Of a DNA stretch of 64,000 nt, positions 47,464 through 57,140 are shown piece after piece. Below the pieces are notes generated by a model, which saw only the letters and a list, made by a program, of their open reading frames with translations, was not told where the DNA came from and searched no databases. Where the stretch lies: the NCBI RefSeq assembly GCF_017569925.1, contig NZ_CP050854.1:4588001-4652000 (forward strand). Reading direction: 5' to 3'. Position numbers and translations under genes: made by a program. This DNA is from Brenneria izadpanahii. Lineage in GTDB: Bacteria; Pseudomonadota; Gammaproteobacteria; Enterobacterales; Enterobacteriaceae. The stretch's first letter is position 1. Every line of letters starts with the position of its first letter.

Positions 47464-47863
47464 AGTTTTCTTCCTTACCGTGCGTCTTGTGCACTAAATA
47501 GGCTGACCGTTTAAAGATATCACACCAATTATGTTCGATATTGCATATAAATTGTGAGGGCATGATCGCAAAAATCTAACAAACGGCACATTATCACTGC
47601 ACCTCTATCATATCTCCGCATCAGTTCCTCCTTTCAAAGCCGATTTTACTATTCCACGTGAAAATTATGGTTTTGTGATGTCACTCAACCTTTAAAGTTG
47701 TATGACAAATTATTGTAGCGCTGCCTTAAGCAGGGATTCAATCTCTATCGCATCAAGAGCGTGTCTTTCCTGACAAGTACAAAAAATAGGCGTGTTTTGC
47801 CTGCACCGTGACGCCGTTTGGCGTGGCATCGCAGTACTTTTATTCACTCGGAGAGAAATTGAA
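47464..47863. promoter_or_regulatory. uxaC-exuT divergent control region
   Basis: 400 nt holding promoters for both units. An ExuR-like site GTTGTATGACAAAT is at 47697 to 47710, and a near copy occurs before exuR. No perfect CRP site was found. Confidence 0.5.
47697..47710 (+). promoter_or_regulatory. Candidate ExuR operator (exuT side)
   Basis: GTTGTATGACAAAT shares 12 of 14 bases with GTGGTATAACAAAT upstream of exuR and resembles the palindromic ExuR/UxuR recognition sequence. Confidence 0.5.
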
Positions 47864-49165
47864 ATGCGCAAAATTAAAGGATTACGCTGGTATATGATCG
47901 GACTGGTGACCATCGGCACCGTGCTGGGATATCTGACGCGTAATGCAATCGCGGTCGCCGCGCCAACCTTACAAGACCAATTGCATATCACGACACAGCA
48001 GTACTCCTACATTATCGCTGCTTATTCAGCGTGTTATACCATCATGCAGCCCATTGCCGGCTATGTGCTGGATCTGCTCGGCACAAAAATCGGCTATGCC
48101 GTGTTTGCCATCATGTGGGCTCTGTTTTGTATGGGAACCGCGTTAGCCAACAGCTGGGGAGGACTGGCAATCGCCCGCGGCGCAGTCGGGATGGCGGAAG
48201 CCGCCATGATCCCCGCAGGTTTGAAGGCCAGCAGCGAGTGGTTCCCCGCCAAAGAGCGTTCCGTCGCCGTCGGTTACTTTAACGTCGGCTCCTCTATCGG
48301 CGCGATGGTCGCCCCGCCGCTGGTCGTGTGGGCCATCATGCTGCATAGCTGGGAACTGGCGTTCATTATTACCGGCGCGCTGAGTCTGATTTGGGCGATC
48401 TGCTGGCTGATTTTCTATAAGCATCCGAAAGAACAGAAAAAACTCAGCGATGAGGAACGCGATTACATCCTCAGCGGACAGGAAGCCCACCATCAAACCA
48501 ATAATGCGAAGAAAATGTCCGCCTGGCAGATTTTGCGCAACCGCCAATTCTGGGGAATTGCATTGCCGCGCTTCCTGGCTGAACCGGCATGGGGAACGTT
48601 CAATGCCTGGATCCCGCTGTTTATGTTTAAAGCCTATGGCTTCAACCTGAAAGAAATCGCCATGTTCGCCTGGATGCCGATGCTGTTTGCCGATTTGGGC
48701 TGCGTTCTTGGCGGCTATCTGCCGATGCTGTTCCAGAAATACTTTAAAGTTAATCTGATCGTTTCCCGCAAGCTGGTGGTTACCATGGGGGCGGTGTTGA
48801 TGATTGGCCCCGGCATGATCGGCCTGTTTACCAGTCCGTACGCCGCCATAGCCTTGCTGTGCGTTGGCGGGTTTGCCCATCAGGCGCTGTCCGGCGCGCT
48901 GATTACGCTCTCTTCCGATGTTTTCGGGCGCAATGAAGTCGCCACGGCCAACGGTTTAACCGGCATGGCGGCCTGGATGGCGAGCACCCTGTTTGCGCTG
49001 GTGGTCGGGGCATTGGCCGATACGCTGGGCTTCAGCCCGCTGTTTGCCGCCCTGGCCGTGTTCGATCTGTTAGGCGCCCTCGTTATCTGGACGGTATTGC
49101 AAAACCGCCCCGCCATAGAAGTCCTAACGGAGCCAAAGGTGTTAAAAGAAGCGCAGCAACACTGA
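47864..49165 (+). CDS. exuT: Hexuronate (galacturonate/glucuronate) transporter
   Basis: 433 residues from MRKIKGLRWYMIGLVTIGTVLGYLTRNAIAVAAPTL (GGAGAG 7 nt upstream). MFS, anion:cation symporter family, 12 helices with a loop at about 195 to 220. Imports D-galacturonate released from pectin, a main carbon source for soft-rot bacteria. Regulated by ExuR in relatives. Confidence 0.94.
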   Translation: MRKIKGLRWYMIGLVTIGTVLGYLTRNAIAVAAPTLQDQLHITTQQYSYIIAAYSACYTIMQPIAGYVLDLLGTKIGYAVFAIMWALFCMGTALANSWGGLAIARGAVGMAEAAMIPAGLKASSEWFPAKERSVAVGYFNVGSSIGAMVAPPLVVWAIMLHSWELAFIITGALSLIWAICWLIFYKHPKEQKKLSDEERDYILSGQEAHHQTNNAKKMSAWQILRNRQFWGIALPRFLAEPAWGTFNAWIPLFMFKAYGFNLKEIAMFAWMPMLFADLGCVLGGYLPMLFQKYFKVNLIVSRKLVVTMGAVLMIGPGMIGLFTSPYAAIALLCVGGFAHQALSGALITLSSDVFGRNEVATANGLTGMAAWMASTLFALVVGALADTLGFSPLFAALAVFDLLGALVIWTVLQNRPAIEVLTEPKVLKEAQQH

Positions 49166-49574
49166 TTATTTGAGTTTGACGGTAAAATTTTCGCCATTGT
49201 TGCCGTCAGCAACCCGCCCGTCCTCCCCCTCGTCAGGGGGAGGAGACGACCCATTAAAAAACGTCGGTCCTTGTCATGGACAACAAATTGCCAGATCTGT
49301 GTTTCGCTTCCCGATGAAAAAAAGATCTGGGGCGGGATTGGATGCAAAAGGTTTGTCAGCAGCCTGATTTCCTGCCTTTACCCTCGATCGGGCGTCATTC
49401 AATACCGGATCGGCGCCCTCCCCGCAAAATGTTATCGCTGCGAATAACTGTGACCCCGACATTGGTTGCTGTTACCATTAAGTGGTATAACAAATCATCA
49501 TCTGAAAATTTATAAGATAGGAATTTAGGCCCTGACATAGTACACGGACCGTCATCTATCTAAGAGCAGGCATC
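49166..49574. other. exuT-exuR intergenic region
   Basis: 409 nt with no gene. A hairpin CCTCCCCCT / AGGGGGAGG at 49214 to 49235 lacks a T-tract. The exuR promoter side holds the operator listed next. Confidence 0.5.
49482..49495 (+). promoter_or_regulatory. Candidate ExuR operator (autoregulation)
   Basis: GTGGTATAACAAAT, 80 nt upstream of exuR; near copy of the site before exuT. Confidence 0.5.
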
Positions 49575-50351
49575 ATGGAATTCACAGAACCCCGACGTCT
49601 ATACCGGCAACTGGCCGCGGAATTAAAGCAGCGAATTGAAAGCGGCGTTTATCAGGTTGGCGAAAAATTGCCCGCGGAGCGCTATATTTCTGAAGAAATG
49701 AACGTCAGCCGCACCGTAGTGCGCGAAGCGATCATTATGCTGGAGGTGGAAGGATATGTTGAAGTCCGCAAAGGCTCTGGCATTCACGTCATTTCCAACC
49801 AACAGAAAAACCTGCTAACCAATAACGGCGACGTCGAGTTCGTCACCGCCGGCCCGTTTGAACTTCTTCAAGCGCGTCAACTAATTGAAAGCAATATTGC
49901 CGAATTCGCCGCGACGCAGGTTACCCGGCAGGATATCGTGCAACTGATGGAAATTCAGGAACACGCCCGCCAGGAAGATCGCTCCCGCGATTCACCGTGG
50001 GATCTGAAATTTCATGTACAGGTGGCCTTATCCACGCAAAATTCGGCGATGGCGACCATCGTCGAAAAAATGTGGAGCCAGCGCGTACACAATCCATACT
50101 GGCGTAAACTGCACGAACATATTGACGATAAATCCATCGAAAGTTGGTATGAGGAACACGATGAGATCCTTAAAGCGCTGATTCGCAAAGATCCCTATGC
50201 GGCTAAACTCGCCATGTGGCAGCATCTGGAGAACACAAAGCAAATGCTGTTCCGCGCCACCACCGACGATTTCGAATTTAATGTCGATCGCTATATGTTT
50301 GCGGAAAATCCGGTCGTCCACTTGGATCAGATCAGCGGCAACAAACCCTGA
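49575..50351 (+). CDS. exuR: GntR-family repressor of hexuronate use
   Basis: 258 residues: winged helix about 8 to 75 ([50 protein letters not shown]), FadR-type ligand domain to the end. Length and sequence as in E. coli ExuR. Represses uxaCBA and exuT until galacturonate or tagaturonate is present. Confidence 0.94.
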   Translation: MEFTEPRRLYRQLAAELKQRIESGVYQVGEKLPAERYISEEMNVSRTVVREAIIMLEVEGYVEVRKGSGIHVISNQQKNLLTNNGDVEFVTAGPFELLQARQLIESNIAEFAATQVTRQDIVQLMEIQEHARQEDRSRDSPWDLKFHVQVALSTQNSAMATIVEKMWSQRVHNPYWRKLHEHIDDKSIESWYEEHDEILKALIRKDPYAAKLAMWQHLENTKQMLFRATTDDFEFNVDRYMFAENPVVHLDQISGNKP

Positions 50352-50799
50352 CGCCGCTCCCACTATTGCCCTCTGGCCCGGAGGCGAGGGCAAAAGGTCA
50401 AAAAGCGTCGATTTCTGTCAGAGAGTGTAAAATATGGCGGAAACACCGATATTTCATCGATAACATGCCTTAAATCAACCCGCTTGTGTGATATTTTCCT
50501 GTCTCAACAACATCGGTTTTGTTACAGTTAGAAGGTCTTTTTTACGTTTAATTCGTGGCTTGGGGGTTAAAACGCGTCAATGGCTGATTTGGATATCAAC
50601 CTAATATTCAGATGACGTGAGCAAAAATAAGAATCCGTCCAGACCCCGTATTATCATTGGTGCAATCCAGCGAATAAACTTTAAAGCAACCGTGTTGGAG
50701 CGTGCCATTTAATAAATTGAGTTTACCCTTATATATCATGCCCGGGAGCGTTCGCGTCGCCGCAGGTTAATGTTATGCCGCAGTATTAGGAAATGTCGG
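50352..50799. other. exuR-yqjA intergenic region
   Basis: 448 nt. A hairpin TTGCCCTC / GAGGGCAA at 50366 to 50393 follows exuR, without a T-tract. In E. coli yqjA is controlled by CpxR; I could not identify a convincing CpxR pair (GTAAA-N5-GTAAA). No coding signal seen. Confidence 0.4.
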
Positions 50800-51474
50800 A
50801 TGGATATTATTAAAGAACTGTTAAATGCGCTTTGGCTTCAAGATTTCGATGTCCTAGCCGACCCTAAACTGGTATGGACCATCTACATTTTACTGTTTTT
50901 AATTCTTTTTTTGGAAAATGGCCTATTACCGGCCGCTTTCTTACCCGGCGACAGCTTACTCATCCTGGTTGGCGTTCTGGTTGCCAAAGGCACCATGAAC
51001 TTCCCCTTTACCATTGTCTTGCTGACAACGGCGGCCAGTCTGGGATGTTGGGTCAGCTATATTCAGGGGAAATGGCTAGGTAATACGCGCGTAGTGCAGA
51101 GCTGGCTGTCGCATTTACCTGCGCACTATCACCAACGGGCGCACCAGCTTTTCCATCGTCACGGTCTTTCCGCGCTATTAGTCGGGCGCTTTCTGGCATT
51201 TGTACGCACGCTGTTGCCGACGATTGCAGGTTTGTCTGGCTTAAACAACGCCCGTTTTCAGTTCTTTAACTGGATGAGCGCGCTATTGTGGGTATTGATT
51301 CTGGTGTCCGTCGGTTTTGCATTGGGAAAAACGCCCGTCTTTCGCAAATATGAAGATGAGTTGATGTTTTTCCTGATGATGCTGCCGCTGGCGCTGCTGT
51401 TTATCGGCCTGTTTGGATCCCTATTCGTACTTTGGCGTAAAAAGCGTACCGCTAACGCGGAAAAAGGAAATTAA
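50800..51474 (+). CDS. yqjA: DedA-family membrane protein YqjA
   Basis: 224 residues, [19 protein letters not shown]; six helices, with DedA motif [18 protein letters not shown] (about 48) and [20 protein letters not shown] (about 130 to 150). Needed with YghB for proton-motive-force maintenance and envelope integrity; acts as osmosensing transporter in E. coli. In operon with mzrA. Confidence 0.93.
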   Translation: MDIIKELLNALWLQDFDVLADPKLVWTIYILLFLILFLENGLLPAAFLPGDSLLILVGVLVAKGTMNFPFTIVLLTTAASLGCWVSYIQGKWLGNTRVVQSWLSHLPAHYHQRAHQLFHRHGLSALLVGRFLAFVRTLLPTIAGLSGLNNARFQFFNWMSALLWVLILVSVGFALGKTPVFRKYEDELMFFLMMLPLALLFIGLFGSLFVLWRKKRTANAEKGN

Positions 51475-51476
51475 CG

Positions 51477-51857
51477 GTGTTCATTCGCTGGCTTTACAAC
51501 AAAAAATCATGGCGAATCTTGCTGTTGGCCGCATTGCCGCTCCTTGCGTTGATGCTATCCTCTCATCGTTCTCAGGATGAGGCCATGTTGCACATCCAAC
51601 CGCTTTACCAAGGCGCGGCGCTGCCTGACGGCTTCTATATTTATCAGCGGTTAAATGAACGCGGCATCGCGATAAAAAGCATTACGCCGGCCAAAGACAG
51701 CCTGATCGTCCGTCTGGTGTCGCCGTCGCAGAGCGTCGAAGCCAGAGATGTGTTGCGCGTCTCCTTGCCTAAAGCGAACATCACGACGCAGCAAACCGCC
51801 CAACCCACCCCTTTCTGGCAACAAAAGCTGACGCAAAAACAGTCAAAATTAGGATAA
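51477..51857 (+). CDS. mzrA: EnvZ/OmpR modulator MzrA
   Basis: 126 residues starting at GTG, 2 nt after yqjA, with AAGGAA upstream. One N-terminal membrane helix (ILLLAALPLLALMLSS) then a periplasmic domain. In E. coli it binds EnvZ and links Cpx to EnvZ/OmpR. Recognition mostly by location after yqjA and by size. Confidence 0.85.
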   Translation: MFIRWLYNKKSWRILLLAALPLLALMLSSHRSQDEAMLHIQPLYQGAALPDGFYIYQRLNERGIAIKSITPAKDSLIVRLVSPSQSVEARDVLRVSLPKANITTQQTAQPTPFWQQKLTQKQSKLG

Positions 51858-51861
51858 CAAA

Positions 51862-52239
51862 TTGAAAATACATCATTTAATAGCCGCTATCGTATTGGTG
51901 TTCTCCGGCAATACTCTGGCGCAGACCGCCAATACGCAAGAGAGTTGTTTACAAAAAGAGCAGGAAATTCAACGTCAGATCCAACATGCCCGCCAAAACG
52001 GCAATCAGCATCGCGTCGCAGGATTAGAAAAAGCGCTGGATGGGGTAAAATCACATTGTACCGACGAAAAGCTGGCCGCCGATCGTCAGGACAAAATTGC
52101 GGATAAACGAGCGGAAGTAGCTGAACGGCAGCGCGAGCTGAATGAAAGCAAGCAAGAGGGCGATGCGCAAAAAATTCTTAAAAGAGAGAAAAAGCTGGCT
52201 GAAGCCGAGCAGGAATTACAGGCGTTGCAAAATAAGTAA
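51862..52239 (+). CDS. yqjC: Periplasmic DUF1090 protein YqjC
   Basis: 125 residues: signal peptide about 1 to 20 (HLIAAIVLVFSGNTLAQ), then DUF1090 with Cys at about 29 and 59 and a long charged coiled coil (RAEVAERQRELNESKQEGD). No known activity. Confidence 0.88.
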   Translation: MKIHHLIAAIVLVFSGNTLAQTANTQESCLQKEQEIQRQIQHARQNGNQHRVAGLEKALDGVKSHCTDEKLAADRQDKIADKRAEVAERQRELNESKQEGDAQKILKREKKLAEAEQELQALQNK

Positions 52240-52514
52240 ATAGATCAAGGGCCGCGATATAAATTATTTGCCTGCTAAAAACCGTTCAACCTATAGCTCA
52301 ATATAAATAATCGCCCCCCATCGGCTTAAGCGCGCCGCCGGAATTATTTATTTCGCCAAATGATTCCGGCGCCAAAGCGGCCCGGCCTTGACCCGCCCGC
52401 AACATCTGAAAATATACAATAAGTTATAAGAATTATCCGCCCCGGTTAACAAGCAGAAATCGAAAATTAGTCTATAGTTGATACTCTAGGCTTATAACAT
52501 AAAGGTTATCTAAC
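52240..52514. other. yqjC-yqjD intergenic region
   Basis: 275 nt, no gene; yqjD promoter with TTGATACT and a possible -10 TATAAC at 52494 to 52499 near its start. Confidence 0.4.
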
Positions 52515-52820
52515 ATGGCTAAAGATCAGAGTTCTGAGGTTTTACGCGCTGAATTAAAATCACTGGCGGACACATTGGAAGAAGTAATCAGTGGCTCCAG
52601 CGATAAATCCAAAGCGGAATTGGATAAACTACGCAGTAAAGCGGAAGCGGCCTTGAAAGAAACACGCTCTCGTCTGAGTGAGACCGGCGAGCGCATTGCC
52701 AGCCATACTCGTGAAGCGGTGGGATGTGCGGATGACTACGTCCGTGAAAATCCGTGGACTGGCGTAGGTATTGGCGCAGCGATTGGCGTTGTGCTTGGCG
52801 TTCTGCTTTCCCGTCGTTAA
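52515..52820 (+). CDS. yqjD: DUF883 membrane-anchored ribosome-binding protein YqjD
   Basis: 101 residues, ElaB/YqjD/DUF883 family: amphipathic helical part about 1 to 75 then a C-terminal anchor VGIGAAIGVVLGVLLSRR. The E. coli protein tethers ribosomes to the inner membrane in stationary phase. Start of yqjD-yqjE-yqjK. Confidence 0.92.
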   Translation: MAKDQSSEVLRAELKSLADTLEEVISGSSDKSKAELDKLRSKAEAALKETRSRLSETGERIASHTREAVGCADDYVRENPWTGVGIGAAIGVVLGVLLSRR

Positions 52821-52834
52821 TTACTCTGACAATT

Positions 52835-53230
52835 ATGACTGATCAACAACGACACGGCCCCGCTAGCGGGGCCATAGCTTCAGTGCAACGTATCATCACC
52901 ATTCTTGTCAGTATGGTTGAAACGCGCGTCCGTCTGGCGGTTATCGAGCTGGAGGAAGAAAAGGCCAACCTGATTCAGTTGATTATCATGGTCGGGCTAA
53001 CGCTGCTTTTCGCCACCTTTGGTTTAATGAGCCTGATTGCATTGATTATTTGGGGTGTCGAACCGCAATATCGTTTATTTGCACTGGGTTGCATTACCGC
53101 CACCTTGCTGGGGTTATCCGTTATTATCGGCATATGGACCTTGCTGAAGGTTCGGCGCTCAACGCTACTCAAGTCAACCCGCAAAGAGTTGGAAACCGAT
53201 CGCGCACTGCTGGAGGATGAATCAAAATGA
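52835..53230 (+). CDS. yqjE: Inner membrane protein YqjE (phage holin superfamily III)
   Basis: 131 residues from MTDQQRHGPASG. Two membrane helices (LIIMVGLTLLFATFGLMSLIALII and FALGCITATLLGLSVIIGIW). Between yqjD and yqjK; its stop overlaps the yqjK start by ATGA. Function unknown. Confidence 0.88.
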   Translation: MTDQQRHGPASGAIASVQRIITILVSMVETRVRLAVIELEEEKANLIQLIIMVGLTLLFATFGLMSLIALIIWGVEPQYRLFALGCITATLLGLSVIIGIWTLLKVRRSTLLKSTRKELETDRALLEDESK

Positions 53231-53511
53231 GTCCTCAACAGCGCGATAAAGAAAAAATCCGGCTTCTACGTAAAATCCAGCAGCAGAGGCTGGATTTATC
53301 AGCGAATAAAAAATACCTGCTGGAATCAACCGCCCCTTACGATCGCTACTGGCACAACCTGCTGCAATGGCGAAAATATTGGGTTGTTGGCTCCGGCCTT
53401 ATCGCCATCTATGGCATACGCCATCCAAGCAAGCTAATCCGCTGGGGCCGCCGCGCGGTTGGTCTATGGGGAACGCTGCGCTTTTTTCGCAAAACTTTAT
53501 CCAACCGCTAG
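53227..53511 (+). CDS. yqjK: YqjK-like protein
   Basis: 94 residues, basic, MSPQQRDKEKIRLLRKIQQQRLDLSANKKYLLEST; typical of YqjK of Enterobacterales. One weak hydrophobic segment. Translationally coupled to yqjE. Function unknown. Confidence 0.85.
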   Translation: MSPQQRDKEKIRLLRKIQQQRLDLSANKKYLLESTAPYDRYWHNLLQWRKYWVVGSGLIAIYGIRHPSKLIRWGRRAVGLWGTLRFFRKTLSNR

Positions 53512-53770
53512 CCTTTCCCGCCGTCATACACCTTGCTTGCCCTATGCCCGCTTTGCTCATCTGGCGCATGCGCCGCTTGTACCCGGCGAATTGATGCCGT
53601 TTAAACATCAATTTTTCTGAATTAAACCGACAATTATACTCGCTGTTACCTTCTGTCATCTCTCTATAGTATCGGCTCCATAACCTGACGGCAGGGCATA
53701 TTTCCAGTAAGTACCTGCTACTAACACGTTTATGGCGATGATGCCTTTGAAGAAAAATATTGGAGAGATG

Positions 53771-54166
53771 ATGAAAAATTTAGAAAGCACTGCCCTGTTG
53801 GTTGCCCGCATTTTAATGCCCATTCTCTTTATCGTGGCGGGTTATGGAAAGCTGGGCGATGCCTACGCCGGAACCCAGCAATACATGCAGTCGATGGGCG
53901 TTCCGGCTTTCCTGTTGCCGCTGACGATTCTATTAGAACTGGGTGGCGGTCTGGCAATTCTGTTCGGCCTGTTAACGCGAACGGTGGCGCTGTTCACCGC
54001 CGGCTTCACCATCTTGACGGCCCTGATTTTCCATACCAATTTTGCTGAAGGCGTAAACCAGGTCATGTTTATGAAAAACCTGACTATCGCGGGCGGTTAT
54101 ATACTATTAGCAGTAACCGGTCCCGGCGCATTCAGCCTTGACCGTATCCTGAATAAAAAGTGGTAA
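53771..54166 (+). CDS. yqjF: DoxX-family inner membrane protein YqjF
   Basis: 131 residues; of two adjacent ATGs after GGAGAG the second gives better spacing and the E. coli-like start MKNLESTALLVARI. Four membrane helices, DoxX family (FIVAGYGKLGDAYAGTQQYMQSMGVP; ELGGGLAILFGLLTR). Probably a quinone-linked membrane protein; just upstream of yqjG. Confidence 0.9.
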   Translation: MKNLESTALLVARILMPILFIVAGYGKLGDAYAGTQQYMQSMGVPAFLLPLTILLELGGGLAILFGLLTRTVALFTAGFTILTALIFHTNFAEGVNQVMFMKNLTIAGGYILLAVTGPGAFSLDRILNKKW

Positions 54167-54265
54167 GGAGAGCCATTTCCCTGCCAACCCACTAAACAAA
54201 ACGGCGACAAGCGCAACCCTGCGATCTTGTCGTCGTTGCGCATAGTTTACTTAACGGGAGGATCT

Positions 54266-55258
54266 ATGGGACAACTGGTTGATGGCGTATGGCACGATAC
54301 CTGGTATGAAACCAAATCTACCGGCGGCCGTTTTAAGCGTTCAGAATCACATTTTCGCCACTGGATCACGCCGAACGGCGAGCCCGGCATTACCGGCGAC
54401 GGCGGGTTTCCGGCGGAATCCGGGCGTTATCATCTGTATGTTTCCCTCGCCTGCCCCTGGGCGCACCGTACTCTGCTGATGCGCAAGCTGAAAGGACTGG
54501 AGACGCACATCGCCATTTCCGTGGTACATCCGTTGATGCTGGACCACGGCTGGACATTTGCAACCGATTTCCAGGACACCACCGGCGATTCGTTATACCA
54601 GCATGAATTTCTCTATCAGCTTTATCTGCACGCCGATCCCCACTACAGCGGACGAGTCACCGTGCCGGTGCTGTGGGACACCGAAAAACATACGATAGTC
54701 AGCAATGAGTCGGCCGATATCATCCGAATGTTTAACAGCGCCTTTGACGATATCGGCGCTAAACCCGGCGATTACTACCCGCAGGATCTGCGCGCTCAGA
54801 TTGATGAACTGAACGGCTGGATCTATGACAAGCTCAACAACGGCGTCTACAAAGCCGGTTTTGCCACCAGTCAGCCGGCTTATGATGAAGCGGCGACAGA
54901 GGTGTTTGCCGCCTTATCCAGGTTGGAATCGATTCTTGGACAACAACGTTACCTGACCGGCGATCGTCTGACGGAAGCGGATATCCGGCTGTGGACGACG
55001 CTGATACGCTTTGATCCGGTCTATCATACCCATTTCAAGTGCGATAAATACCGCCTAAGCGATTACCCGAATCTGTATGGCTTTTTACGCGATATTTACC
55101 AGATGCCCGGCATCGCCGACACCGTCAATATGGCGCATATCCGGCACCACTATTACCGCAGTCACAGCACCATCAATCCACACGGTGTGATTTCATTGGG
55201 GCCGGAGCAGGATCTGAACAGCCCTCACGGGCGCGACAAGCAGTTCACCGGCAAATAA
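54266..55258 (+). CDS. yqjG: Glutathionyl-hydroquinone reductase YqjG
   Basis: 330 residues from MGQLVDGVWHDTWYETKSTGGRF (GGAGG upstream). Xi-class glutathione transferase with catalytic Cys in SLACPWAHRTLL (about 62). Reduces glutathionyl-hydroquinones with GSH. Confidence 0.93.
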   Translation: MGQLVDGVWHDTWYETKSTGGRFKRSESHFRHWITPNGEPGITGDGGFPAESGRYHLYVSLACPWAHRTLLMRKLKGLETHIAISVVHPLMLDHGWTFATDFQDTTGDSLYQHEFLYQLYLHADPHYSGRVTVPVLWDTEKHTIVSNESADIIRMFNSAFDDIGAKPGDYYPQDLRAQIDELNGWIYDKLNNGVYKAGFATSQPAYDEAATEVFAALSRLESILGQQRYLTGDRLTEADIRLWTTLIRFDPVYHTHFKCDKYRLSDYPNLYGFLRDIYQMPGIADTVNMAHIRHHYYRSHSTINPHGVISLGPEQDLNSPHGRDKQFTGK

Positions 55259-55260
55259 AA

Positions 55261-55300
55261 CCGGGGGAAAGACACATACCCTACCGTGTCTTTCCCCGGT
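55261..55300. terminator. Bidirectional terminator between yqjG and yhaJ
   Basis: Stem CCGGGGGAAAGACAC / GTGTCTTTCCCCGG with one bulge, 10-nt loop, 2 nt after the yqjG stop and before the convergent yhaJ end. Confidence 0.7.
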
Positions 55301-55315
55301 TAGCGGCGAAAAGAC

Positions 55316-56212
55316 TCAGGCATGGTTCAATAATTTCGGTATTTCTCGTAAAAACCAGGACTTAGCCTCACCCATGCTGTCACGCCGCCAGGCCATGATA
55401 ATCTCGCTTTCCATAGAATATTCCGGGCTGACCACCCGCAACCGCCCTTCGGCGATATCCTCGGCGACCATGGGATAAGGCATTGTCGCCACTCCCAGCC
55501 CGGCCAGTAATGCCCGCCGTTTATCATCAATAGAACTGACGGTCAGCCGCTGCTGTTTATCCAGCAGCTGTACGGTCAGCACCGGGCGTTCACGCGCCGT
55601 ATCCGCAACGGCGATACCGCGGTATTTCACCCGGGTGACTTCGGAAAGCGGTTCAGGCTCCTGATGTATCGGATGGTCGGGGCTGGCGACATAAATATTT
55701 TTCAACGTATAGAGCTTGCGGGTGTTCACCTCGGAAGAGGCGCGAAAATGCATATCCGGCGCAATGACGATATCGGCCCGTCCTTGTTCCAAGCGCTCCC
55801 ATGCTCCCGCCAGCACTTCCGTCAGTATCGAAACCTGCGTATTGGCCTTCAGCGATAATTTATCCAATAGCGGGAATAGCTTCTCAGTGGGAATAAGCGC
55901 TTCAACCACGATCGTCAAATGCGTTTCCCACCCGCGGGCCAGCGCCTCGGCGTCCGTGGTGAGCTTATCGGCCGCTTCCAGCAGTATCCGCCCACGATCC
56001 AACAACATACGACCGACATTAGTAAATTTAGTGCGGTGTCCTGAACGATCGAACAATACCACATCCAACTCTTCTTCCAGTTTTTGCATGGTGTAACTGA
56101 GCGCCGAGGGTACGCGGCCCAACTCATCAGCCGCCGCGGCAAAACTTCCCCGGCGATCGATCGCATCCATAACCCTTAAAGCTTCCAGCGTCAATGCTCG
56201 TTCTTTTGACAT
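55316..56212 (-). CDS. yhaJ: LysR-family regulator YhaJ
   Basis: 298 residues, same length as E. coli YhaJ. Helix-turn-helix about 10 to 65 (ALRVMDAIDRRGSFAAAADELGRVPSALSYTMQKLEEELDVVLF); ligand domain to the end. In E. coli it activates genes for aromatic (nitrotoluene-type) sensing and, in pathogens, type III secretion. Divergent from yhaK. Confidence 0.9.
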   Translation of the reverse strand: MSKERALTLEALRVMDAIDRRGSFAAAADELGRVPSALSYTMQKLEEELDVVLFDRSGHRTKFTNVGRMLLDRGRILLEAADKLTTDAEALARGWETHLTIVVEALIPTEKLFPLLDKLSLKANTQVSILTEVLAGAWERLEQGRADIVIAPDMHFRASSEVNTRKLYTLKNIYVASPDHPIHQEPEPLSEVTRVKYRGIAVADTARERPVLTVQLLDKQQRLTVSSIDDKRRALLAGLGVATMPYPMVAEDIAEGRLRVVSPEYSMESEIIMAWRRDSMGEAKSWFLREIPKLLNHA

Positions 56213-56334
56213 GTTCTACTCATTCAGGAATTTTGAATATACTCACCAGATTAACTAGCTAACAATCCACCGTCCACACAATTACTATGTGTTTCATACC
56301 ATTTGTTTAAGAAATTTTGTCCGAGTCTCATACC

Positions 56335-57036
56335 ATGATCATAAAAAGAGCAGCAGAGCAATGCGGTCAAGCTGACTATGGCTGGTTGCAGGCGCGTTAT
56401 ACCTTCTCTTTCGGCCATTACTTCGATCCGCAACTGCTGGGCTATGCCTCGCTGCGAGTGCTGAATCAGGAAGTGCTGACGCCAGGGGCATCGTTCCAAC
56501 CCCGCACTTATCCGCGCGTCGATATTTTAAACATCATCCTGCAAGGCGAAGCGGAATACCACGACAGCCACGGCCACCACATTCATGCCAAAACCGGCGA
56601 CGTCTTGCTGCTGGCGACCCAGCCCAGCGTCAGCTACAGCGAACACAATACCAGCGCCAGTAAACCGCTGACGCGGATGCAGCTATGGCTCGATGCCTGC
56701 CCGACGCGGGAAAACACGCCGCTGCAGCGATTGACGCTGAATAAAACCGGCAACCGCCTATTGGCCTCTCCCGAAGGGGAGGACGGCAGTTTGCAACTCC
56801 GTCAGCAGGTGTGGATTCACCACCTTGAGCTGCAGGACAATGAGCGGAAAAACATTAAGCTGAACGGCAATCGAGCCTATCTTCAGTCAATCCACGGCTC
56901 GGCCACTATCAGCAGTCAGCAACACGGCGGCGATACGCTGTATTGCGGCGACGGCGCGTTCATTCAGCAGGAAGACGAATTAACCATCCAGGCTGAAACG
57001 CCGCTACGCGCTTTGCTAATTGATTTGGTCGCTTAA
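56335..57036 (+). CDS. yhaK: Pirin-like bicupin YhaK
   Basis: 233 residues from MIIKRAAEQCGQADYGWLQARYTFSFGHYFDP, matching E. coli YhaK; no clear ribosome site. N-terminal cupin about 20 to 130 (DILNIILQGEAEYHDSHGHH). Likely redox-sensing cytoplasmic protein; activated by YhaJ in relatives. Confidence 0.92.
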   Translation: MIIKRAAEQCGQADYGWLQARYTFSFGHYFDPQLLGYASLRVLNQEVLTPGASFQPRTYPRVDILNIILQGEAEYHDSHGHHIHAKTGDVLLLATQPSVSYSEHNTSASKPLTRMQLWLDACPTRENTPLQRLTLNKTGNRLLASPEGEDGSLQLRQQVWIHHLELQDNERKNIKLNGNRAYLQSIHGSATISSQQHGGDTLYCGDGAFIQQEDELTIQAETPLRALLIDLVA

Positions 57037-57140
57037 CTTTTCCCCGCGTACATCCGCCTGCCGACGCTCGGCGTCACTGATTCTACGTTTTCCCTCAGCC
57101 GTGGTAAGATGTCTGTCTCTTTCTTTTGCGTCGAGGTTAA

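Noticed and set aside
47672..47690. CRP site at TGTGATGTCACT in the uxaC-exuT gap
   Set aside because: Half-sites are 2 nt apart instead of 6.
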